DNA of 5,772 nucleotides from positions 1-5,772 of the forward strand of contig CAJQQJ010000393.1 in the NCBI GenBank assembly GCA_905480445.1, read 5' to 3'. This DNA is from an uncultured Alphaproteobacteria bacterium (lineage in GTDB: Bacteria > Pseudomonadota > Alphaproteobacteria > UBA7985 > CAJQQZ01). Positions 1 to 5,762 of the stretch are shown here, in pieces (position 1 is the stretch's first letter; each line of letters opens with the position of its first letter). The translations under genes and the position numbers were made by a program. The notes under the pieces are model-generated. The model ran no database searches. It was not told the origin of the DNA and saw only the letters and a program-made list of their open reading frames with translations.

Positions 1-47
1 GATCCATTACGGGGCAGGCAATCGCTTTGTCAGGAGGCGAAATATGA
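1..47 (+). CDS. SDR-family oxidoreductase, C-terminal tail only (5' part outside window)
   Basis: In the frame starting at base 3, the DNA reads SITGQAIALSGGEI followed by TGA at 45-47. The pattern ITGQ-x-I/L-x-x-x-GG is the usual C-terminal end of short-chain dehydrogenases/reductases, NAD(P)-dependent enzymes that interconvert alcohols and ketones, including 3-hydroxyacyl-CoA/3-oxoacyl-CoA pairs. Only about 14 residues are visible, so the Rossmann and YxxxK motifs lie outside the window and the substrate cannot be read. The stop codon overlaps the start of the MarR gene as ATGA at 44-47, so this gene very probably shares the transcript. Its position suggests a role in the same CoA-thioester pathway, for example oxidation of a ring hydroxyacyl-CoA intermediate; this is inference. 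The other two frames across this stretch give no recognisable ending. Confidence 0.72.
   Translation, partial: SITGQAIALSGGEI
32..37 (+). promoter_or_regulatory. Strong ribosome binding site for the MarR gene, inside the SDR gene
   Basis: AGGAGG lies 6 bases before the ATG at 44 and supports that start. It sits within the last codons of the upstream SDR reading frame, so the regulator can be translated both by re-initiation at the ATGA overlap and by new ribosome entry. Confidence 0.75.
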
Positions 48-544
48 TCACTGATAATCTGAAACAGCAGAACAGCCCTTCGATAGAAGAAGCTCTGTCT
101 AAAACTAGGCTGCGTCTCTGGCTGAAGATCTTGAAGACGTCGCGCGCAATTGAGGCTGAGGTGCGTGAAAGGCTTCGCAGTGAGTTCGGTTCGACCTTAC
201 CGCGCTTTGACGTTCTGGCCGCGTTACACCGTTCACACGATGGTCTAAAGATGGGCGATCTATCGGCCGAGCTCAAAGTTTCCAATGGTAACGTAACAGG
301 CATTGTTGAGCGTTTGGTTAAAGATGGCATGGTTCTACGGGTTCCTGTTCCAGGAGACAGGAGAGCTTTGTTGGTGCGCCTCACGCAGAAAGGCAAAGAA
401 CATTTCTTAACGTTGGCAACGGCCCACGAAGAATGGATAGTTGAACTTTTAAGCGCTTTTGATGAGTCAGAAGCTGATCAGTTGCAAAGCCTTCTTAGTC
501 TTACCGACAATCAATTTCATGACGATGAGAGGATCAACGAATGA
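44..544 (+). CDS. MarR-family transcriptional regulator
   Basis: This 166-residue protein is a winged helix-turn-helix DNA-binding regulator that probably acts as a dimer in the cytoplasm. The N-terminal helices (about residues 14-48) and C-terminal helices (about 120-155) would form the dimer interface. The wHTH is clear: LPRFDVLAAL at 52-61, GDLSAELKVSNGNVTGIVE at 71-89 with the recognition helix near 81-93, and a wing ending in the family signature PGDRRALLVRLTQKG at 103-117. Length matches the family norm of 140-170. The ATG at 44 has AGGAGG 6 bases upstream and overlaps the stop of the SDR tail. The stop overlaps the crotonase start (ATGA, 541-544). MarR proteins embedded in aromatic-acid operons (BadR, CouR, HcaR types) commonly respond to an aromatic acid or its CoA thioester. 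By analogy the effector could be anthranilate, anthraniloyl-CoA or a downstream CoA ester, but nothing in the sequence identifies it. The operon promoter and any operator are outside the window. Confidence 0.93.
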   Translation: MITDNLKQQNSPSIEEALSKTRLRLWLKILKTSRAIEAEVRERLRSEFGSTLPRFDVLAALHRSHDGLKMGDLSAELKVSNGNVTGIVERLVKDGMVLRVPVPGDRRALLVRLTQKGKEHFLTLATAHEEWIVELLSAFDESEADQLQSLLSLTDNQFHDDERINE

Positions 545-1353
545 GTGATATGCTCAACTATCAGGCGACACATTTTAAATGCTTCGCGGAAGGGTCCGTG
601 GCCGTTATTTCTCTCGACCGGCCGGACCGCAAAAACCCTTTGACCTTTGAGAGCTACGCTGAACTCAGAGATTATTTCAGAGCACTCGCTTATGCGGATG
701 ATGTCAAAGCGATTGTCTTCACCTCTAACGGTGGGAACTTTAGCTCAGGCGGTGACGTGCACGACATCATTGGTCCTTTGCTTCAGCGTGATATGAAAGG
801 GTTGCTTGAGTTCACTCGTATGACCGGCGATCTGGTTAAAGCCATGAACGCTTGCGGCAAGCCGATTATTGCGGCTGTTGACGGTGTTTGTGTTGGCGCC
901 GGTGCAATCATCGCCATGGCATCCGACATGAGGCTTGCGACACCGGAAGCCAAGACCGCCTTCCTATTCACACGTGTTGGACTCGCTGGATGCGATATGG
1001 GTGCCTGCGCTATTCTTCCTCGTATTATCGGTCAAGCAAGAGCAGCCGAGCTGCTCTATACGGGGCGTTCAATGAGTGCGGATGAAGGCGAACGTTGGGG
1101 CTTCTTCAGTCGGGTTGTTGACCAAGACAGCCTTGAAAGTGAAGCTATGAAACTGGCTACAAGAGTTGCCTCAGGGCCGACCTTTGGCAACATGATCACC
1201 AAAACAATGTTGGCTCAAGAATGGAACATGAGCATTGATCAAGCTATTGAGGCCGAAGCGCAAGCCCAAGCTATTTGCATGCAGACCGAGGATTTCAAAC
1301 GGGCTTACGAAGCTTTCGTGGAAAAGCGCAAACCGATCTTTGAGGGCAACTGA
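541..1353 (+). CDS. Crotonase/enoyl-CoA hydratase-superfamily protein with atypical active site
   Basis: This 270-residue cytoplasmic protein has the crotonase fold and the usual family length. Seen features are the N-terminal strand motif VAVISLDRPDRKNPL (20-34), the first oxyanion-hole segment NFSSGGDVHDI (66-76), KPIIAAVDGVCVGAGA (107-122) with the second oxyanion-hole glycine, and LPRIIGQARAAELLYTGR (159-176). Against rat enoyl-CoA hydratase recalled from memory, the Glu144 position is Ile123 and the Glu164 position is Phe143 (or Thr144). The normal water-adding glutamates are therefore absent, and a simple hydratase label is doubtful. Asp152 in AGCDMGA falls where 4-chlorobenzoyl-CoA dehalogenase has its nucleophilic Asp145. 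Its place beside a CoA ligase, an acyl-CoA dehydrogenase and tryptophan dioxygenase suggests action on an aromatic or ring-derived CoA ester, perhaps as a hydrolase, isomerase or C-C cleaving enzyme; this is inference. The ATG at 541 is preferred over the ATG at 550 because it forms ATGA with the MarR stop and has AGAGG 8 bases upstream. Confidence 0.88.
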   Translation: MSDMLNYQATHFKCFAEGSVAVISLDRPDRKNPLTFESYAELRDYFRALAYADDVKAIVFTSNGGNFSSGGDVHDIIGPLLQRDMKGLLEFTRMTGDLVKAMNACGKPIIAAVDGVCVGAGAIIAMASDMRLATPEAKTAFLFTRVGLAGCDMGACAILPRIIGQARAAELLYTGRSMSADEGERWGFFSRVVDQDSLESEAMKLATRVASGPTFGNMITKTMLAQEWNMSIDQAIEAEAQAQAICMQTEDFKRAYEAFVEKRKPIFEGN

Positions 1354-2516
1354 TGGCAGAAAAGTCTTTCCTAAACTGGCCATTCTTCGAAGACCGGCAC
1401 AGGGTACTATCTGAGCATCTCGAAAGGTGGGCCACTGAAAATTTGAACGATGTCGATCATTCGAATGTTGACGAAGCCTGCCGCGTACTGGTTGCTAAAT
1501 TGGGCAATGATGGTTGGTTGAAACATTCCGCAGTTGACCCCGAAGACCCTTTGTCAAAATTGGACGTTCGCAGCCTTTGCCTCATTAGGGAAACACTGGC
1601 CCGATTTGATGGCTTGGCAGATTTTGCTTTTGCCATGCAGGGGCTTGGAACGGGTGCGATCTCCTTGTTTGGGACCGCTGAGCAGAAACTGACATGGTTG
1701 TCTAAAACACGAAGCGGCCAAGCTCTTTCGGCTTTTGCACTCAGCGAGCCTAGATCTGGGTCTGACGTTGCAAACATGGACCTAGCCGCCGTTGCTGACG
1801 GCTCGACCTACATTCTAAACGGCGAGAAAACCTGGATATCCAATGGCGGTATTGCCGATTTTTACTGTGTTTTTGCTCGCACCGGTGAAGCGCCTGGGGC
1901 TAAAGGCATCTCCGCCTTCATAGTACAAGCAGATACACCGGGGTTGGTCATCGCTGAAAGGTTAGAAACAGTGGCGCCCCATCCCTTGGCTCGGTTGTCT
2001 TTTGAGGATTGCCGTGTTCCGGCCAGTGCCTTGATAGGTCAACCTGGGGCTGGCTTTCGTGTGTCGATGTCGGTTCTAGATGTTTTTAGGTCAACTGTGG
2101 CCGCTGCGGCTTTAGGGTTTGCACGCCGTGCGCTAGATGAGGCCGTTTCGAGAGCGTCAAAACGAGAGCTGTTTGGTGCGCCCCTTAGTGAGTTGCAAAT
2201 GGTGCAGGGGCATATTGCCGATATGGCACTTGATGTTGATGCCTCAGCCTTACTTATATACCGTGCCGCTTGGCTTAAAGACTCTGGTGCCGCCAGAGTG
2301 AGCCGGGAGGCAGCCATGGCAAAGCTGTTCTCCACTGACCAAGCACAGATCGTTATCGACAAAGCCGTGCAGATTCATGGTGGCGACGGCGTGCGTAAGG
2401 GGCACATCATGGAACGCCTCTACCGGGATATCCGCGCACTTAGGATCTATGAAGGCGCATCCGATGTTCAAAAGGTGATCATAGCCAGACAGACGCTGGG
2501 TGCCGCCAATGGTTGA
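1353..2516 (+). CDS. Acyl-CoA dehydrogenase (FAD-dependent)
   Basis: This 387-residue protein has the full length and order of the acyl-CoA dehydrogenase family: an N-terminal helical domain (about 10-120), a middle beta domain and a C-terminal helical domain (about 235-380). Seen motifs are AFALSEPRSGSDV (127-139) and NGEKTWISNGG (156-166), both flavin/substrate signatures, then FEDCRVPASALIG (217-229), IHGGDGV (341-347) and RIYEGASDVQ (364-373). Glu367 sits at the catalytic-base position equivalent to Glu376 of medium-chain acyl-CoA dehydrogenase, so the enzyme should be active. It would introduce a double bond alpha-beta to a CoA thioester and pass electrons to electron-transfer flavoprotein. 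The substrate cannot be read; context favours a cyclic or ring-opened acyl-CoA from anthranilate rather than a straight fatty acyl-CoA. The start ATG shares one base with the crotonase stop (TGATG at 1351-1355), with GAGGG 6 bases upstream. The 3' end overlaps the dioxygenase start. Confidence 0.93.
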   Translation: MAEKSFLNWPFFEDRHRVLSEHLERWATENLNDVDHSNVDEACRVLVAKLGNDGWLKHSAVDPEDPLSKLDVRSLCLIRETLARFDGLADFAFAMQGLGTGAISLFGTAEQKLTWLSKTRSGQALSAFALSEPRSGSDVANMDLAAVADGSTYILNGEKTWISNGGIADFYCVFARTGEAPGAKGISAFIVQADTPGLVIAERLETVAPHPLARLSFEDCRVPASALIGQPGAGFRVSMSVLDVFRSTVAAAALGFARRALDEAVSRASKRELFGAPLSELQMVQGHIADMALDVDASALLIYRAAWLKDSGAARVSREAAMAKLFSTDQAQIVIDKAVQIHGGDGVRKGHIMERLYRDIRALRIYEGASDVQKVIIARQTLGAANG

Positions 2517-3342
2517 GCCTTATGATCCGTCCAGTGAAGGCGCGGAAATGTCCTTCAAGTCACAGATGTCTTACGGCGATTATTTGCATCTTGATGACAT
2601 TCTGAACGCTCAGCACCCAATTTCGACCGCGCACGATGAAATGTTGTTCATCGTTCAGCATCAAACATCAGAGCTTTGGATGAAGTTGCTTTTGCATGAG
2701 CTGTTTTGTGCAAGAAAATTCTTGAGTTCCGATCAGTTACCTCAGGCACTTAAGTCTCTGAGCCGCGTTTCGAAAATTCTTGAGAACTTGAATTCAGCCT
2801 GGGATGTTTTGCGCACGATGACCCCCAGCGATTACACTAAATTTCGAGAGTCCTTGTCACAGTCCAGTGGTTTTCAGTCCTACCAGTATCGCCTAATCGA
2901 ATTTGCGCTTGGTAATCGCAATGAAGCCATGCTTGGGCCTCATCAGCATCTGCCAACTATATTGGCTCAGCTAGAGACCGAATTGTCGACGCCAAGCCTC
3001 TATACTGAAGTTCTGCGCTACGCTCATCGTGCGGGAATGCAAATCAACGAGCAAGCGCTTGCCGTTCAGCGGATCCCAAGATCATCTGATGAAACCATAG
3101 TAACCATGTGGCACAGCGTCTATCTGAACCCAGAAAGTTTCTGGTCACTTTATGAGGTGGCGGAAAAGCTTATTGATCTTGAAGACTTTTTCCGTCGTTG
3201 GCGGTTCAATCACGTGACAACAGTCGAGAGAATCATTGGGTTTAAACGTGGCACAGGTGGTACCGCCGGGGTCAATTACCTCAAGAAGATGCTTGATGTC
3301 GAACTCTTCCCAGAGCTTTGGCGCGTGAGATCAGTTCTATAA
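2509..3342 (+). CDS. kynA: Tryptophan 2,3-dioxygenase
   Basis: This haem enzyme opens the indole ring of L-tryptophan with O2 to give N-formylkynurenine, the first step of the kynurenine pathway; the family is a cytoplasmic tetramer. With the start at ATG 2509 the protein has 277 residues, close to the usual bacterial length. Signatures include MSYGDYLHLDDIL (20-32), FIVQHQTSELWMKL (47-60), FRESLSQSSGFQSYQYRLIEF (within 112-132) and the late FKRGTGGTAGVNYL (245-258). By alignment recalled from Xanthomonas TDO, Phe47 and His51 match Phe51/His55, Tyr109 and Arg113 match Tyr113/Arg117, Ser120 matches Ser124, His235 in WRFNHVTTVER matches the proximal haem ligand His240, and Thr249 matches Thr254. 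All key residues are present. A GTG at 2500 would add three residues (MPP), and an ATG at 2548 would cut off the conserved PYDPSSEGAEMSF start. ATG 2509 fits the family best and overlaps the dehydrogenase stop by 8 bases. The ribosome site is weak (TGGG about 8 bases upstream), so translation probably depends on coupling. Confidence 0.96.
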   Translation: MVEPYDPSSEGAEMSFKSQMSYGDYLHLDDILNAQHPISTAHDEMLFIVQHQTSELWMKLLLHELFCARKFLSSDQLPQALKSLSRVSKILENLNSAWDVLRTMTPSDYTKFRESLSQSSGFQSYQYRLIEFALGNRNEAMLGPHQHLPTILAQLETELSTPSLYTEVLRYAHRAGMQINEQALAVQRIPRSSDETIVTMWHSVYLNPESFWSLYEVAEKLIDLEDFFRRWRFNHVTTVERIIGFKRGTGGTAGVNYLKKMLDVELFPELWRVRSVL

Positions 3343-3343
3343 A

Positions 3344-3348
3344 GGGAG
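3344..3348 (+). promoter_or_regulatory. Ribosome binding site of the CoA ligase gene
   Basis: GGGAG lies 9 bases before the ATG at 3358, in the 15-base gap after the dioxygenase stop. It gives the ligase its own ribosome entry, unlike the coupled genes upstream. Confidence 0.65.
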
Positions 3349-3357
3349 TAGAAAATA

Positions 3358-4974
3358 ATGTTAGGTCCAACGGGGCATATTGATAGTTTCGCTCGAGATA
3401 ATCTGCCGCCACCAGAGCTTTGTCCTGAGTTCCTTTTGGATGGGTTTGATTATCCTGACCGGCTGAATGTCGCTGTCGAACTTACCGACAAAGTTGTTGA
3501 GCAGGGCATGGGTGACAATACGGCCCTGATAGGTAACGGCCGTCAACGGACCTATAAAGAGCTTGCAGATTGGACCAACCGGCTGGCCCATGCGCTAGTG
3601 GAAGACTATGGTGTCAAACCCGGCAATCGTGTCCTGATACGCTCAGCCAATAACCCTGCCATGGTTGCCTGTTGGTTGGCTGCCACCAAAGCCGGTGCGG
3701 TGGTTGTAAACACCATGCCAATGTTGAGGGCTGGTGAGCTCACCCAGATCGTGGATAAAGCCGAAATCACTCTGGCGCTTTGTGATACACGACTGATGGA
3801 TGAATTAGCTTTGTGCGCTAAAACCAACAGCTTCCTGAAACTGGTTGTTGGCTTTGATGGGACAGCAAATCACGATGCTGAGTTGGATCGTGTGGCCCTT
3901 AACAAACCGGTTAAATTCACGTCTGTTGATACGGGTAGGGATGACGTGGCTTTGTTAGGCTTCACTTCAGGGACAACCGGAGAACCAAAGGCAACCATGC
4001 ATTTCCATCGTGATTTGTTGATCATTGCTGATGGTTACGCGCGTGAAGTTTTGGGTGTGACAGAGGACGATGTCTTTATTGGTTCGCCGCCTTTGGCTTT
4101 TACTTTTGGTCTCGGCGGTTTGGCTGTCTTCCCACTACGGTTTGGGGCAACAGCGACGCTCCTTGAGGCGGCTTCTCCGGAAAACATGATCGAGATAATA
4201 GAAACCTACAAAGCGACTGTGTGCTTCACGGCACCAACGGCATACCGCGTTATGTTGGCAGCAATGGAGGAAGGTGCAGATCTTTCATCGCTGAGAGCGG
4301 CTGTTTCAGCTGATGAAACTTTACCAGCGCCAGCCTATGACGCGACGATCGCGAAAACCGGCATGCCAATGTTGAATGGAATTGGTGCAACGGAGATGCT
4401 GCATATTTTCATCTCGAACCGCTTTGAAGATGCCAAGGCGGCTTGCACAGGAAAGCCCGTCAGAGGCTATTTGGCAAAGATCGTTGATGACGAGATGAAG
4501 GAAGTACCAACAGGTACGACAGGCAAATTGGCGGTCAAAGGGCCCACTGGTTGTCGCTATCTGTCGGACGACAGACAGCGAGTCTATGTGAAAGATGGCT
4601 GGAACTTGACAGGCGACTCATTTTATCAGGATGAGGATGGTTATTTCCATTTCGCGGCAAGAAGCGACGATATGATTGTCTCTTCTGGCTACAACATTGC
4701 TGGCCCCGAAGTTGAGGCAGCTCTACTTTCTCATCCCGCAGTTTTGGAATGTGGTGTTGTCGCAGCGGCAGACGTTGAACGCGGGCATATTGTTCAAGCA
4801 CACGTCGTCCTGACGCCCGAATTTCAGCCAAATGATGAAACGCGAAAATCATTACAAGACCACGTCAAGAAATCTATCGCACCCTATAAGTACCCACGCT
4901 CGGTTGTCTTCATCGAGACTTTACCGAAAACCCAAACTGGGAAGATTCAACGGTTTCGGTTGAAACTACAGTAA
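3358..4974 (+). CDS. abmG: 2-aminobenzoate (anthranilate)-CoA ligase / benzoate-CoA ligase family
   Basis: This 538-residue adenylate-forming enzyme activates an aromatic carboxylate with ATP and then transfers it to CoA. Core motifs are complete: the P-loop-like FTSGTTGEPKATMH (202-215), GIGATEMLHIF (341-351), WNLTGDSFYQDEDGY (415-429), FAARSDDMIVSSGYNI (432-447), and the C-terminal PKTQTGK (523-529) with Lys529 as the adenylation lysine. GIGATEMLHIF followed by an ISN-type segment is typical of the benzoate/2-aminobenzoate-CoA ligase branch, and the length suits it. Tryptophan dioxygenase directly upstream makes anthranilate the likeliest substrate, since kynureninase releases it from kynurenine. 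Benzoate, or another hydroxylated or aminated benzoate, cannot be excluded. One oddity is SADETLPAP (317-325), where the branch usually has SAGE; Asp319 replaces a glycine that is normally conserved. The gene lies 15 bases after the dioxygenase and 18 bases before the Rid gene, in the same operon. The gene symbol follows the usual name for 2-aminobenzoate-CoA ligase and depends on that substrate assignment. Confidence 0.88.
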   Translation: MLGPTGHIDSFARDNLPPPELCPEFLLDGFDYPDRLNVAVELTDKVVEQGMGDNTALIGNGRQRTYKELADWTNRLAHALVEDYGVKPGNRVLIRSANNPAMVACWLAATKAGAVVVNTMPMLRAGELTQIVDKAEITLALCDTRLMDELALCAKTNSFLKLVVGFDGTANHDAELDRVALNKPVKFTSVDTGRDDVALLGFTSGTTGEPKATMHFHRDLLIIADGYAREVLGVTEDDVFIGSPPLAFTFGLGGLAVFPLRFGATATLLEAASPENMIEIIETYKATVCFTAPTAYRVMLAAMEEGADLSSLRAAVSADETLPAPAYDATIAKTGMPMLNGIGATEMLHIFISNRFEDAKAACTGKPVRGYLAKIVDDEMKEVPTGTTGKLAVKGPTGCRYLSDDRQRVYVKDGWNLTGDSFYQDEDGYFHFAARSDDMIVSSGYNIAGPEVEAALLSHPAVLECGVVAAADVERGHIVQAHVVLTPEFQPNDETRKSLQDHVKKSIAPYKYPRSVVFIETLPKTQTGKIQRFRLKLQ

Positions 4975-4981
4975 GAACAGC

Positions 4982-4987
4982 AGGAGA
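4982..4987 (+). promoter_or_regulatory. Ribosome binding site of the Rid-family gene
   Basis: AGGAGA lies 5 bases before the ATG at 4993, in the 18-base gap after the ligase stop. It supports that start and independent ribosome loading. Confidence 0.65.
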
Positions 4988-4992
4988 TCATC

Positions 4993-5385
4993 ATGGTAAA
5001 AGTTATTCATCCAGAGGATTGGGCAACGGCCAAAGGCTACGCCAACGGTGTTATTGCTGAAGGCAAAATTTTGTTCGTCGGTGGCCAAATCGGTTGGACT
5101 AAGGATCAAATTTTCGAAACAGATGACTTTGTGGGCCAAGTCCGTCAGACCCTAGAAAACATTGTCGGTGTTGTGGAAGCCGCTGGCGGAAAAGTGGAGA
5201 ACATCGCCCGAATGACTTGGTTCATCAAGGACAAACAGGCTTATGTTGCCAGTCAGAGAGAACTTGGCCAAGTATACCGTGATGTTCTGGGTCGACACTT
5301 CCCAGCTATGAGTCTGCTTGTGGTTGCCGATCTACTTGAAGACCGCGCGCTTGTGGAAATTGAGGCAACCGCAGTTTTTGACTGA
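4993..5385 (+). CDS. RidA/YjgF/YER057c/UK114-family protein lacking the canonical arginine
   Basis: This 130-residue protein has the normal length and fold signatures of the Rid family, small cytoplasmic trimers with active sites between subunits. Seen are ILFVGGQIGW (26-35), VGQVRQTLENIVGVVEAAGGKVENI (within 47-71), RMTWFIKDKQAY (73-84) and the C-terminal VEIEATAVFD (121-130). Canonical RidA hydrolyses enamine/imine intermediates and uses Arg105 of the PARS motif to hold the carboxylate. Here the matching segment is FPAMSLLVV, with Met106 in place of that arginine, while Glu124 matches the family glutamate (Glu120). It is therefore not expected to act as a standard 2-aminoacrylate deaminase. 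It is the last gene of the operon. The predicted product of 2-aminobenzoyl-CoA dearomatisation is an enamine, so a Rid protein adapted to a CoA-thioester enamine, where no free carboxylate must be bound, is an attractive hypothesis that the sequence alone cannot prove. Confidence 0.9.
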   Translation: MVKVIHPEDWATAKGYANGVIAEGKILFVGGQIGWTKDQIFETDDFVGQVRQTLENIVGVVEAAGGKVENIARMTWFIKDKQAYVASQRELGQVYRDVLGRHFPAMSLLVVADLLEDRALVEIEATAVFD

Positions 5386-5633
5386 GAAATTTATTGCTAT
5401 CGTCGATAAAACATTGGTTTTTAATGCTTTTATTGACCAAGAGGGCCGTGGAAACTCAATGTCTCGCCAAGGTACCACCGATGGAGGCAATGTGGCGTTC
5501 ATTGGGTTTATCCACTTTCATGGAACTTTTTCTGCTTCCTTCTTCAGGGAACCATTAGAATATCTCAGCGTTAAGGGGTCTGGTTTATCGAGGGCTAGTC
5601 AGAGCTGCTAATCTGATAGCTTGAACGTGCCAA
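5386..5633 (+). other. Gap between the operon end and the IS-like terminus, no gene recognised
   Basis: These 248 bases look AT-richer than the operon. A + strand frame runs open from inside the Rid gene to 5611 (77 residues past the Rid stop), but it has no ribosome site, no fresh start near the gap and no family motif that I recognise. The minus-strand frames are broken by stops. I see no strong stem followed by a T-run that would mark a rho-independent terminator, so the operon may end rho-dependently or may once have continued rightward. Confidence 0.5.
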
Positions 5634-5640
5634 TGTCAAC

Positions 5641-5676
5641 GCCGGAGTAAAAACCCACCATTGGCCGGAGTAAAAA
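5641..5676 (+). repeat. Two exact 13-bp direct repeats, 23-bp period
   Basis: GCCGGAGTAAAAA occurs at 5641-5653 and again at 5664-5676, separated by CCCACCATTG. The exact match and the spacing of about two helical turns suit transposase binding sites at an IS21-type end. Confidence 0.85.
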
Positions 5677-5705
5677 TGTACCAGTTTGATGGTGTTGGAC
5701 AGTCG

Positions 5706-5762
5706 TCATTATCCGCGTTCAGTGGAGCAGCCGTAGGGTGCGGAGCTGGGCGCGGATAATGA
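5706..5762. repeat. 12-bp perfect inverted repeat with 33-base interior
   Basis: TCATTATCCGCG (5706-5717) is perfectly complementary to CGCGGATAATGA (5751-5762). The interior contains a smaller CAGC/GCTG pair (5728-5731 with 5745-5748). No T-run follows, so it is not an obvious terminator. It may be a recombinase or regulator site, or the end of a second mobile element nested near the IS21-like end. Confidence 0.8.

Noticed and set aside
7..396. Minus-strand 129-codon frame opposite the MarR gene
   Set aside because: It is antisense to a clear MarR gene, with a low-complexity composition and no motif; the other antisense frames under the enzyme genes were rejected for the same reason.
2281..2299. 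Hairpin ACTCTGG-TGCCG-CCAGAGT as a possible terminator
   Set aside because: It lies inside the acyl-CoA dehydrogenase coding region and no T-run follows.
2500..2508. GTG at 2500 as the start of tryptophan dioxygenase
   Set aside because: It adds only MPP; the ATG at 2509 gives the usual family N-terminus and is a better start codon.
5413..5441. TTGGT...ACCAA pair after the Rid gene as a terminator
   Set aside because: Only 5 bp of stem with a long AT-rich loop and no T-run after it.
5386..5600. Possible minus-strand gene remnant in the gap (a frame containing LPPSVVPWRDIEFPRPS)
   Set aside because: The frame is interrupted by a stop, has no supported start and matches no family that I can name.
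5318..5611. Open + strand frame of 97 codons spanning the Rid 3' end and the gap
   Set aside because: It starts inside the Rid gene in another frame, has no ribosome site and no recognisable family motif; it looks like chance openness, although a decayed fragment cannot be excluded.
5676..5759. 27-codon frame from the ATG at 5676 as an IstA start
   Set aside because: It stops at TAA after 27 codons and shows no helix-turn-helix or DDE transposase features.
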